In this document: positions 1 through 7,536 of the stretch, one piece after another
How positions within the stretch are numbered: the stretch's first letter is position 1
Layout: each line of letters begins with the position of its first letter
Source of the DNA: Chloroflexota bacterium
Lineage (GTDB): Bacteria; Chloroflexota; Chloroflexia; Chloroheliales; Chloroheliaceae
Assembly (NCBI GenBank): GCA_028287745.1
Contig: JAQBPB010000131.1
Span: forward strand, 1-60,705
Direction: 5' to 3'
Length of the DNA stretch: 60,705 nucleotides
Program-made: the position numbers and the translations under genes
Notes under the pieces: generated by a model
The model's database searches: none
Seen by the model: only the letters and a program-made list of their open reading frames with translations
Told to the model about the DNA's origin: nothing

Positions 1-16
1 TTAATACCTGTAATTG

Positions 17-46
17 AAAAGGCCAACCTCGTAAGGTTGGCCTTTT
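17..46. terminator. Bidirectional rho-independent terminator
   Basis: A 12-bp perfect stem (AAAAGGCCAACC paired with GGTTGGCCTTTT) closes a 6-nt loop and is flanked by A and T runs on both sides. It lies just past the stop codon of the minus-strand gene that ends at 83, so it can end that transcript and also any transcript arriving from the left. Confidence 0.85.
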
Positions 47-82
47 ATTTTCAGATTCCGTAATGGTGTAACTACCGGGTGA

Positions 83-1174
83 TTACCAGCTATCGCCGCT
101 GCCGCCGGAGTCGCCTCCGCCGCCACCCCAGTCGCCGCCGCCGCCTGCATCGAAGCTGCCGCTGCTACCGAAGTCAGACCCGCCGCTGCTGCCCCAATCG
201 GAGCCGCTGCCAGCGCTGCCAGCGCTATCGCTGCTACCCCAGTCCGAACCGCTGCCACCGGTTGAACCGCCAGCCTGGTTAAAACCGCCACCACCGTCGT
301 TTTGAGCGGAGTGCCTGCCCAACTCATAACCGGCCAGACCACCAAGACCAGCCCCGATAATACCGCCGCCTAACGGGCCCATACCGCCACCCTGGTTACC
401 ATAACCGGGGCCGTAGCCCTGGTTGTAGCCGGGGCCCATACCGCCACCCTGGTTATAACCGGGGCCATAGCCTGGGCCGTAGCCGGGACCATAGTTCGTA
501 TTCGGCCCATAACCGGGACCGGCGCCAGGACCAAAACCGGGGTTTTGGCCGGGGTTGTAATTGTTCATAGCCCGCCGCCGTCCGGCGCCAAAGACGCTCA
601 TAGCAACCAGGGCAATGATACCAATAATCAAACAACCAAAAATCGGGAAGCCGCCACCGCTACTCCGGGTAGCCGTGTTGGTAGAGCCGGAAGGGCGGCT
701 GGTGCTGGTCGCGCTTACTACAGAGCGGGTGCGGTCAAGCATCGCATCAATACCACCCCTGTAGTTACCGCTGCCGAAAAAGGTATTGGCGGAACTGACA
801 ATGCTATCCCTTTCTGCGCTGGTTATACCAATGTTGCCATTGGTTTCTACCCAGGTAGATTTAAGGTTAACACTAATGCCGTAAATAATACCGTTTGTAG
901 GTGCATTGCTCTTAACGCTATTTACAAACTGGTTCTTATCAGTAAAGGCGTTAGTCGTATAAACTCTAACATTGGCAGGTAGAGCGGCCGCTTTACTCTG
1001 CAGGCTGGAGCGGTCACTGCTACTCAACACATTAGCATCGTCCTTAAACTCAACCGTACCTGCATAACTGGTCTGCACACCCATATTTACTAGCAGGCTT
1101 AGCAACAAAGCAAATGACCCAACTACCAACCCCAACTTACGCAGTTGAGGCACCCTAGACATTATGGAACTCAT
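83..1174 (-). CDS. Secreted/membrane TPM-like protein with glycine-rich tail
   Basis: The 363-residue protein has an N-terminal signal or anchor helix (about residues 13-38). An extracytoplasmic alpha/beta domain follows (about 40-150; EFKDDANVLSSSDRSSLQSKA, then GIIYGISVNLKSTW) that resembles TPM/YgcG-type domains. A second hydrophobic helix lies near 177-195. The last 160 residues are very rich in Gly, Pro, Tyr and Ser, with GPGYGPGYGPGYNQGGG-type repeats and a tail of Gly/Ser/Asp/Trp. TPM proteins of this shape usually sit in the membrane with a glycine-rich end; their biochemical role is poorly known. It is probably co-transcribed with the upstream gene of similar design (25 bp gap). The fold call is from pattern only. 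Confidence 0.75.
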   Translation of the reverse strand: MSSIMSRVPQLRKLGLVVGSFALLLSLLVNMGVQTSYAGTVEFKDDANVLSSSDRSSLQSKAAALPANVRVYTTNAFTDKNQFVNSVKSNAPTNGIIYGISVNLKSTWVETNGNIGITSAERDSIVSSANTFFGSGNYRGGIDAMLDRTRSVVSATSTSRPSGSTNTATRSSGGGFPIFGCLIIGIIALVAMSVFGAGRRRAMNNYNPGQNPGFGPGAGPGYGPNTNYGPGYGPGYGPGYNQGGGMGPGYNQGYGPGYGNQGGGMGPLGGGIIGAGLGGLAGYELGRHSAQNDGGGGFNQAGGSTGGSGSDWGSSDSAGSAGSGSDWGSSGGSDFGSSGSFDAGGGGDWGGGGGDSGGSGDSW

Positions 1175-1199
1175 TTTTCAGTTTTTCCTTTCGTACGTT

Positions 1200-2189
1200 C
1201 TAGTATCCTGGCAAGGAACGCACTTGCTGCTCCACCCTGCTTAAACCCTGGCTAGCCTGTTCGAATTGAGCCCCGGTCAAATCCAGCTTCCGCCGATAAT
1301 CAGGTCCCTTCAGAAGCAGGGTAACCGGCGAGACTTTCTGTAACTCGCGTAAACGGGTATTGGCTTCACTAAAGTTCTGGGTAGCCGCACCAAATTCGGC
1401 ATTTGTCCTGTCCCGGCTGGGGCTGGCTTCGGGTAAAAAGTTAATTTCATCGCTAACTTTCAGTACCTGGTCGCTGACCTGATCAGCCCTTTGCTCTAAA
1501 CCCTTGACTTTCTGAGTCCACTTCTTCTTGGTAGAAACCAAAAGGTATGCCACGCCCCCGGCGATTACCAGTAGTACTACCACAACCGTTCCAATAGTGG
1601 TAAGAAGGCTACCTGTAGCATTGGATGTAACCTTATTGGCCGCTTGCTCGCCAGCGTAAATTACCGCGGCAGTATAGTTTTTGGAAATAGCCACATTGGC
1701 GGCTTCCCGGATAATTTCCTGTTTCTCAGCGGTGGTCAGCTTATTGCTGATAATCGAGATACCATTAGCTTCCGCGTTACCCATAATCAGGACGGTCGGT
1801 TTAGGGTTAGTCAGAATGCTGTTGTAAAGGAAAGTGCCGTAACTCTCGGCCCCCGGTAAACCTGTGCCATACTGGGGCGGGATAATCCCATTGGTAAAGA
1901 CGGCAATCCGCGTGTCCTTGTTGCCGCCAAGCTTACTAACCGCGTTCCTGAGTTCGCTCTCAATATTTGAGTTCTTGCCCATAAAATTAGTATTAGCTTT
2001 AACGGCATCAGAAACATAAAAGCGCTGGTTCGCCAGTCCACGGGCCAGATCGTCGCCGGTATCAGCCTTTGCCAGCGGCACGCTTACCAACAACACCAGT
2101 AACGCCAGTACGCTCAAAATTACGGCGCGCAGACCTTTAACCTTTACAGGAGATTGGCTTTTGTACCTATTCAACATTTCAACCCTCAT
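1200..2189 (-). CDS. Exported TPM-like protein with cytoplasmic coiled coil
   Basis: The 329-residue protein starts with a signal peptide (hydrophobic residues about 22-42, cleavage possible after AKA). An alpha/beta domain of about 160 residues follows (KDTRIAVFTNGIIPPQYG, PTVLIMGNAEANGISIIS). One transmembrane helix lies at about 198-218. A charged C-terminal part of about 110 residues (KKKWTQKVKGLEQRADQVSD) is probably helical and on the inner face. It resembles TPM-domain membrane proteins and looks like a partner of the glycine-rich protein encoded just downstream. No catalytic residues can be named. The start lies in a 520-bp gap with no other convincing gene, where the promoter of the pair should be. 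Confidence 0.7.
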   Translation of the reverse strand: MRVEMLNRYKSQSPVKVKGLRAVILSVLALLVLLVSVPLAKADTGDDLARGLANQRFYVSDAVKANTNFMGKNSNIESELRNAVSKLGGNKDTRIAVFTNGIIPPQYGTGLPGAESYGTFLYNSILTNPKPTVLIMGNAEANGISIISNKLTTAEKQEIIREAANVAISKNYTAAVIYAGEQAANKVTSNATGSLLTTIGTVVVVLLVIAGGVAYLLVSTKKKWTQKVKGLEQRADQVSDQVLKVSDEINFLPEASPSRDRTNAEFGAATQNFSEANTRLRELQKVSPVTLLLKGPDYRRKLDLTGAQFEQASQGLSRVEQQVRSLPGY

Positions 2190-2712
2190 TTTGTTCTTTT
2201 CCTATTAATATTGCTTCAACCGAACCCGGTAAGCTTTACCGGCTAAACTTTCAATATATGGTTTCACTATATCGTTGTCGTTCGGGCTCGTTTAAACCCG
2301 GAGAACCAGGCCAATATTTTTTGATAACTCTATCATCTTTACGCAAAGCTGTAATTGAAAGTTTCAGTCTAAAACCGGTTTCCCTGGTATTATTTGCCCG
2401 TATGGCCGTGAACCCTGGCTTATTTGACTTCACTTTGCATAAATCAAGCCAACCCTGCCCTTCAGGTGCTTGGAAAACTTTTTTCGGCTCAAAGAAAACC
2501 GGTTTTGACACTCTCCAATAAATTAGTACGCCCCCGGCTAACTTCTTTAACAGGATACAACAGAATTATGAAGAGTTTATGAATTGGATTATGCTATAAT
2601 TCAGATAATCCGGATAGTAATAGAATAGACACCTGCTCAAACCTGGCAAAGATTAGTTAGCAGGCGTGATCTTAATTTATTAAATAATCAAATAATAAAG
2701 TCGTTTATTAAC
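2190..2712. other. Intergenic region between divergent genes
   Basis: Two overlapping open frames of about 86 codons lie on opposite strands near 2251-2521, but neither has a recognisable motif or a ribosome binding site, so neither is called. The right half (2580-2712) is AT-rich and should hold the promoter of the response-regulator gene. I see no RNA gene. Confidence 0.5.
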
Positions 2713-3519
2713 ATGCAAATGGAAAAAAAGAGTCAGATCTTCATAATTGATGATATTACAGATACGGCCGATTTGTTAGCCCATTTTCTAAATAGCAGCG
2801 GTTATGATACCTGTATTTTTACAAACGGTGAGGAAGCTATAAAGGTGCTGGAAAACGCCGCCACCCCACCCGCCCTTATTCTTCTAGATTTAATGATGCC
2901 CGGTGTAGACGGTATTCAGGTAATCCGCCGGATCAGGGCCAATCAGAGCCTGACCTACATCCCTATAATAATGATAACCTCCAGCGCTGATAGTCAGAAC
3001 CGCGTCCTGGGCCTCCAGACGGGCGCGGATGACTTCCTGGCTAAACCGGTCAACCGGGCCGAGTTGCTGGCCCGGGTGCGCTCCCTGAGCCGTCTGAAGC
3101 AGGTCTATGATGAAAAGGTAGACCTGTTGACCGATGTCCAGGAAGCTTATAACCGGCTGGCCGCCGCCCAGGGCGAATTGATCGAAGTGGAAAAGCGGAA
3201 ATCCCAGATGGAAGCAATGATGACAACTGCCGCTGGGATATGTCATGAAATGAGTCAACCCCTTACCAGCGCCCTGATTACCCTCCAACTGCTGCGCCAG
3301 AACGGCGACCCGAAAATTTCGGAGGATGTATATACCATCGAAACCAGCCTGCTCCAGGCGCGGGTAATCCTGGATAAGCTGCGGGCTTTAACCCGCTATG
3401 AGACCAAACCCTACCTGGGCGAAGAACTCATCCTGGATATTGATCGCTCCAGCGAAACTCCCGCCCTTAAAAACTACAACCAGGAAATTAACGGCGAGCA
3501 AGACACATCTCTCAATTAG
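2713..3519 (+). CDS. Response regulator with orphan histidine-kinase dimerisation domain
   Basis: Residues 7-125 form a CheY-like receiver: acidic pair in IIDDITD, phospho-acceptor Asp in LILLDLMMPG, the conserved Ser/Thr in MITSS, and Lys in LAKPV. A predicted coiled coil (about 130-170) leads into a DHp/HisKA-like helix with the H-box AAGICHEMSQPLTSAL, so the phospho-acceptor His is present. The protein then ends after about 70 more residues, with no HATPase_c domain (no N, G1 or G2 boxes). It cannot phosphorylate itself like a normal kinase. It may be a phosphotransfer protein, an adaptor for another kinase, or a phosphatase. It is convergent with, and overlaps by 4 bp, the replication gene on the other strand. 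There is no clear Shine-Dalgarno; the second ATG 6 bp on is an alternative start. Confidence 0.85.
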   Translation: MQMEKKSQIFIIDDITDTADLLAHFLNSSGYDTCIFTNGEEAIKVLENAATPPALILLDLMMPGVDGIQVIRRIRANQSLTYIPIIMITSSADSQNRVLGLQTGADDFLAKPVNRAELLARVRSLSRLKQVYDEKVDLLTDVQEAYNRLAAAQGELIEVEKRKSQMEAMMTTAAGICHEMSQPLTSALITLQLLRQNGDPKISEDVYTIETSLLQARVILDKLRALTRYETKPYLGEELILDIDRSSETPALKNYNQEINGEQDTSLN

Positions 3520-5273
3520 GCCGAACAAAAAGTTACTTTGAAACCGGGGCCCAGGCGCTGCCGGACCGCCAGGGCAATCGCGCTGCGGGCCGCCATACCC
3601 AGGGCCCGTTCCTGCCAGGGCGAGTTTAGCTGGACTGTTACAGTGTTCTCTTCGTCATCCAGCCCCGGCAAGTAAAGGGCCGCACCCTCCAATAATTCCA
3701 GAGCTTCACCCAGGCGAAATCGGCCTTCCAGGTCTTCATAAATCAGTTCCCATAAACCGGTCATAGCCCCGGCCGGTTCGGGTGTGGGAGGGGCAGAGGT
3801 CGAGCGAGAAAAGTTTCTCACTCTTTCCGCGCCGCCGCTCGTCATGGCTGGCACTCCACGGCTATGCGAAGGTGGGGTTGGCGGCCTCCCTGAAAGGGAT
3901 TCCCCGGACATAGCGTGAGAGTAACCAGCCTGACGATAAATTGGCGGCAGCGGCGCGGTTTCCTCGGGGTAAAAGTTTTCTTCTATAGAATATGGTTCGG
4001 AATATTGTCCGGCAGCGGGCTGGACCCTGTGCAGGTGGGCCAGCGCTCCCGGAAAGCGAGCGGTAACGCGGTTGGACTCCGGTTGAGCGTAACGGGCCGG
4101 TTTGGCCGGTCGGTAATCTTCTTCAATAGCCTTGCGCAAGTAACCGGCGGTGTTTTTTACCAGGCGCTGGTGGGAATGGCCGTTGAGCTGCTGGCGGGTA
4201 AAGCTAATCTTTTCCCAGAGATATTCGGCCGGGTAATTAGCGACCAGGTCAAGGGCCAGTTTTTCGGATAGGCCAAGCCCTAACATCGCGTCAACCAGCT
4301 CACTGTCAGTTATGTAAAGCTCTTCAGCCGCGTTTGCTGCCATCTCCGGTTGTTCCAGGTGTTCTGCCTGGTAAGCTAAAGCTCCATTTGCCCGCAACAC
4401 AGTTTGTGTTTCTGTAACTTGTTTTCTGGATTCTTGTAAACTGCCATGTTGTCTGTTAACCAGATTTACCCTACCAGTAGCTTCAGATTGACCACCCCGG
4501 TTAACTGAATTTACCATCCCTGGTAAAGCAGCTTTACCCCTGCTATGGTTAGTTTTAGCCCCTGGTAAACTAGCTTTACTACCATGGTAAACCTGGTTTA
4601 CCCCCTCGGTTAACTCAATTTCCTGGTTCCAGGCTGTTTGATTGTAATCAGGGGTATCCCCGGACTGCCTCTGCCCGCCGTAAAGGCCTGAGCGTGTCTC
4701 AGGCAAGGGCTGTCTACCAGATGTTGGTACAGCCGGGCGGGCAGAAACAAAACGGGGGTCGGGAGAAAAAGGGCTGGTTTGTTCAATTTCGGAATACTCA
4801 GCAATTGAATTCCTGGGTTGGTTGGTTAAAGGGCGGGCCTGTATCGCACCGGTTTCATCGGCAAAGTGTAACTGGTAAATGTTGATCTCGTTGCGGCCAT
4901 CTTCACCGGTCCTCTTTTCAATTGTGATAATCCCTTTGGTTTGCAGGCCGCTAACCGCTTTCAGGACCGAGGGTTTGGAAAGGCCGGTTCCGTAATCCAG
5001 CACGCTGCCGTCGCGCTTGCGAATTCCGCCGGTTAACTGGCTCAAAGAAATCGCGTCGCCTTTTTTCTTAAAGCCAAAAGTGCGCCGCATAATGTATAGT
5101 AAGACCCGCAATTCAGCTTCGCTTAGCTGGACCGCCAGGATATCGAAAAACTCATCCGGTATTGGTGTAGAGTTGAGGTTTTTGAAACCGCCAAAGCAAT
5201 ATCCGTCCTCCTGGGACAAAGCGGCTGGCAGGACTGGGGCGTATTCACTTTTTACAGGAGAAATTTGTTTCAT
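3516..5273 (-). CDS. Replication initiator: RepO-like N-terminus, DnaA domain I-like C-terminus
   Basis: A 585-residue protein. Residues about 27-137 match the phage replication protein O N-terminal winged-helix pattern: FGGFKNLNSTPIPDEFFD, then LSEAELRVLLYIMRRTFGF, then ISLSQL and GLSKPSVLKAVSGLQTKGII. A long low-complexity middle follows (about 140-495). The last 85 residues (LWELIYEDLEGRF, then NTVTVQLNSPWQERAL, then LGPGFKVTF) resemble DnaA domain I, which in DnaA mediates self-assembly and DnaB contact. This suggests an initiator or helicase-loader role at the adjacent iterons. A GTG two codons upstream (5279) is an alternative start; ATG at 5273 is chosen. A promoter with 17-bp spacing lies upstream. 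The middle of the gene carries a palindrome array (separate entry). Domain calls are by eye. Confidence 0.8.
   Translation of the reverse strand: MKQISPVKSEYAPVLPAALSQEDGYCFGGFKNLNSTPIPDEFFDILAVQLSEAELRVLLYIMRRTFGFKKKGDAISLSQLTGGIRKRDGSVLDYGTGLSKPSVLKAVSGLQTKGIITIEKRTGEDGRNEINIYQLHFADETGAIQARPLTNQPRNSIAEYSEIEQTSPFSPDPRFVSARPAVPTSGRQPLPETRSGLYGGQRQSGDTPDYNQTAWNQEIELTEGVNQVYHGSKASLPGAKTNHSRGKAALPGMVNSVNRGGQSEATGRVNLVNRQHGSLQESRKQVTETQTVLRANGALAYQAEHLEQPEMAANAAEELYITDSELVDAMLGLGLSEKLALDLVANYPAEYLWEKISFTRQQLNGHSHQRLVKNTAGYLRKAIEEDYRPAKPARYAQPESNRVTARFPGALAHLHRVQPAAGQYSEPYSIEENFYPEETAPLPPIYRQAGYSHAMSGESLSGRPPTPPSHSRGVPAMTSGGAERVRNFSRSTSAPPTPEPAGAMTGLWELIYEDLEGRFRLGEALELLEGAALYLPGLDDEENTVTVQLNSPWQERALGMAARSAIALAVRQRLGPGFKVTFCSA
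4454..4623. repeat. Array of about seven palindromes inside the initiator gene
   Basis: The two best copies are 8-bp arms around one base: GGTAAAGCAGCTTTACC at 4522-4538 and GGTAAACCTGGTTTACC at 4586-4602. Weaker copies lie at 4454-4470, 4499-4515, 4547-4560, 4564-4583 and 4608-4623. Centres from 4507 to 4616 average about 22 bp apart, two helical turns. The half-site TTTACC is the first six bases of the iterons 800 bp away. The copies do not keep one reading frame, so selection is probably on DNA rather than protein. They may be a binding array for an initiator dimer. Confidence 0.7.
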
Positions 5274-5317
5274 TATCACGGCTAACTCTTTATTTGTTTA
5301 CATGTAGTTCCAGGGTA

Positions 5318-5346
5318 ATAGTAAAGGCTGGCGATTAAGTAGGCAA
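5318..5346 (-). promoter_or_regulatory. Predicted promoter of the RepO-like initiator gene
   Basis: On the minus strand TTGCCT (5346-5341) and TACTAT (5323-5318) are 17 bp apart, about 45 bp upstream of the start codon. This is a sigma-70-type match by eye. It sits between the gene and the iterons, so initiator bound at the iterons could affect it. Confidence 0.5.
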
Positions 5347-5557
5347 TAGCCAGCCCTAATATACATATCACTACTGGTATTAATACTTTATAGAACGCCA
5401 GAGTCAGCCTGAATCGTTTACCCTACACCACACAGGTTTTTACTTCATGCCACACATCTATTTACTGCATGCCCCATGCCCCATTTTAGAGCCCAAATTT
5501 ACTGCATACCACACGTAAATGCACCGGATTTACCGCTTACCACACCAACCGGTAAAC

Positions 5558-5566
5558 TTATCCACA
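5558..5566 (+). promoter_or_regulatory. DnaA box in the iteron cluster
   Basis: TTATCCACA matches the DnaA-box consensus TTATNCACA exactly and lies between iterons 5 and 6. Iteron origins commonly need host DnaA as well as Rep, so position and sequence agree. Confidence 0.75.
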
Positions 5567-5843
5567 GACATGATTTACTGCATACCACACGTAAAGAATC
5601 CTGCGGTAAATATACGGCATGAAATTTACCGCATACCACACGTACGCATGAAAGTTCTAAAACAATCTTTACCGCTTACCACACAAAACCTCGCTATAGC
5701 CTGAAAAATAGACTCAAAATGTTTACTGCTTACCCCACATGCGGTAAAAAGCTGGTTTCTGGCGGTTGAGCCAGGGTTAAAAGCGGTAAAGTGCGGGGCA
5801 AGCGGTAAAGAGCACATCCGCAGAAAAATCTTAAAGTCTGAGC

Positions 5844-5882
5844 AAAAAAAAAGGAACCGGTTAATTTGATTTACTGGTTCCT
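5844..5882 (-). terminator. Terminator of the second initiator gene
   Basis: Read on the minus strand, a stem of AAGGAACC paired with GGTTCCTT (extended by an imperfect GT-AA part) is followed by a run of nine T residues. It lies about 50 bp past the stop of the gene that ends at 5931. The AT-rich stretch around it lies inside the iteron zone. Confidence 0.8.
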
Positions 5883-5930
5883 TCTATTAAATTTACTAAA
5901 ATTTACCGCTTACCACACCGGCAGTAAAGA

Positions 5931-7232
5931 TTACTTTTTATCTTCAGCCCGGCGGCGCTGGTAAAAGGCCTGTTCGTTGAGGTCAACCGTAAAACTTTCG
6001 TTAGGCCGCAAGGGTAACGGCTTGGGGTTGTAACCGGTAATAACGCCTTTGGTCTGGAGCTTGTCGAGCGCTTTCTGCAAAATCTGGGTGGCCCGGGTGA
6101 CATTCTTGGTAGTAACACCGGCTTTATCCAGGGCGGTGCTGCGCAGAATATTGATATTCAGGCGGGCATAGCGCAGTTCCTTGTAGCGGGTGTACAGGTA
6201 GTTTTCCATCCGGTCTTCCGTCCGGGTGTGAGTCGGGTTGCTCAGACCTTTAGGATCTCCCAGGCGCGGCACCAGCGTATAGTTGTTACCCCGCGAGCCA
6301 TCGCTCCGGCGCACACCTTCGTACCAGTCCGGCCCGATCCTGACCTGGATAACATCGCCCGGCACGCCTTTCTCAAAAAGCTCCCAGGTCGAAAGGTGCT
6401 TGTTGGCTTCTTCATCATTATCATAGATTGTCCGTAATCCGGTCAGCAGCGGCGACATAATAACTTCGCGGTAGTTCTTACCTTTATCGTAAATGGGCCG
6501 TTCGGCAATAATCTGGGCGGTCTGCAAGGCGACCAGCGCGCGCATCAGGTAGCGGCGGTTCTTACTATAATGAATACCGCGTTTATCCCGGGCGTATCCC
6601 AGGCGGTCCAGGAATTCGTTAACCGAAAAGGTTACGTTGGGCGTCCGCCAGTGGGGATAGTCGTTGGCGATTTCAAATAGCAGGTGCATTACCCGGGCGG
6701 CGTAATCCCCCAGGGCGGCCCGGGCTACTTCGGTGACGGCGACCAGGGCCGCATCGGTTGCCTGGGTCTGGTCCAGGGCGGTGGTATCCCACCTGGCCGC
6801 GTTGTCCGAACCGCCTTCCTCGAAGCCGGGCATAGGGATTTGCAGCTCGATTTTGCCACTTTTGCGGCGTATCACCAGGTTTCCGCCCTCTACTTTACCT
6901 TCATCGCCGTCATAGCGGTGAATATCCGGCCGGTAGACCGTATAAACCGTATCCATCGCGATTAAGCCTTTGGTGGCATCTTCCTCTATATCACGGCGCA
7001 AGCGCAATTCTTCCGGGCTGATGACCTCCTGGCCCCGGAGGCGGGCCAGGAAGTTCTCCAACTCATCTATTTTGTGGCGAAGGGCTTCTAATTCCTGGGT
7101 ACGTTCTTCCGGATCTAAACTGGTATTGTTGTGGATGCGGCTTTCTTCGGCCAGACAGTCTGTCAGGTAATTTTCAACGACTGTTTCAAACTCGGCGTCG
7201 GTTTTCCCGCCGCGCTGGTGCCATTCAAGCAT
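5931..7232 (-). CDS. Putative iteron-binding replication initiator (two winged-helix-like domains)
   Basis: I do not recognise an exact family for this 433-residue protein. Residues about 40-85 are a charged probable coiled coil (RTQELEALRHKIDELENFLA). Two segments look like winged-helix DNA-binding domains. One is at about 175-245 (YAARVMHLLFEIANDYPHW, FSVNEFLDRLGY, RRYLMRALVALQTAQII). The other is at about 345-405 (TRYKELRYARLNINIL, NVTRATQILQKALDKLQTKGVIT). That tandem layout is typical of plasmid initiators such as RepE or Pi. It lies between the iterons and parAB, transcribed away from parA. The ATG has an AGGA motif about 8 nt upstream. It could instead be a regulator of the module; the initiator role is inferred. 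Confidence 0.7.
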   Translation of the reverse strand: MLEWHQRGGKTDAEFETVVENYLTDCLAEESRIHNNTSLDPEERTQELEALRHKIDELENFLARLRGQEVISPEELRLRRDIEEDATKGLIAMDTVYTVYRPDIHRYDGDEGKVEGGNLVIRRKSGKIELQIPMPGFEEGGSDNAARWDTTALDQTQATDAALVAVTEVARAALGDYAARVMHLLFEIANDYPHWRTPNVTFSVNEFLDRLGYARDKRGIHYSKNRRYLMRALVALQTAQIIAERPIYDKGKNYREVIMSPLLTGLRTIYDNDEEANKHLSTWELFEKGVPGDVIQVRIGPDWYEGVRRSDGSRGNNYTLVPRLGDPKGLSNPTHTRTEDRMENYLYTRYKELRYARLNINILRSTALDKAGVTTKNVTRATQILQKALDKLQTKGVITGYNPKPLPLRPNESFTVDLNEQAFYQRRRAEDKK

Positions 7233-7536
7233 TTTAAGTTTTCCTGCATAGATTGATAATATGGCTACCGGTAAGTCCGGACCGGCTTTATAAGGTATAA
7301 TCCGGTCTATTTTACCTTACCGGAGTATTTAAGAGCAAACAGGTAAAATAGCGCCTGGCCGGACGGCCGCGCCGCATTGAACCGGAAACCGGTCGGCAAA
7401 CTGTAATATAAATTGCTGCGGATTGTTAATTTATCCGTTCTGCGTTATACATTCAATTGCGGAGTTTTGTGGTAAAATTATTTAACCACAACCAAATTCC
7501 CTGAATAGAGGGTATCTAAAGAGGAGTTAAACATCA
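7233..7536. promoter_or_regulatory. Divergent control region between second initiator and parA
   Basis: An inverted repeat CCGGTAAG ... CTTACCGG (7269-7324) brackets a TATAAT at 7296-7301. Nearer parA, TTGTTA (7423-7428) and TTATAC (7445-7450) with a 16-bp gap form a plausible promoter. It is followed by a 25-bp dyad with 7-bp perfect arms, TTGTGGT (7467-7473) and ACCACAA (7485-7491). The dyad lies just past the expected start of transcription, a usual place for the operator by which ParA-type proteins control their own operon. GAGGAG 12 nt before the parA ATG is the ribosome binding site. Confidence 0.5.

Larger units (their letters stand above)
5417..5918 (+). repeat. Iteron cluster, probable origin of replication
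   Basis: Ten direct copies of a 17-bp core, consensus TTTACYGCWTACCACAC, start at 5417, 5439, 5461, 5498, 5529, 5574, 5625, 5668, 5722 and 5902. One inverted copy lies at 5793-5809, and extra GCGGTAAA half-sites occur near 5742 and 5783. The first three copies are exactly 22 bp apart, the classic iteron phase; later spacing is irregular. Several copies continue into CGTA. A DnaA box lies among them and the cluster sits between two initiator-like genes. Iterons bind Rep monomers in plasmid and chromid origins; function here is inferred from sequence and context. Confidence 0.88.

Noticed and set aside
1..345. Minus-strand open frame rich in Ala at the left edge
   Set aside because: It runs through the terminator and overlaps the Gly-rich gene in another frame; composition artefact.
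2251..2521. Overlapping ORFs of about 86 codons on both strands
   Set aside because: No motif, no ribosome binding site and each is a mirror of the other; no basis to call either.
5078..5106. GCATAATGTATA resembles the centre of a dif site
   Set aside because: The XerD arm does not match, and the bases lie in the conserved winged-helix codons of the initiator, so it is likely chance.
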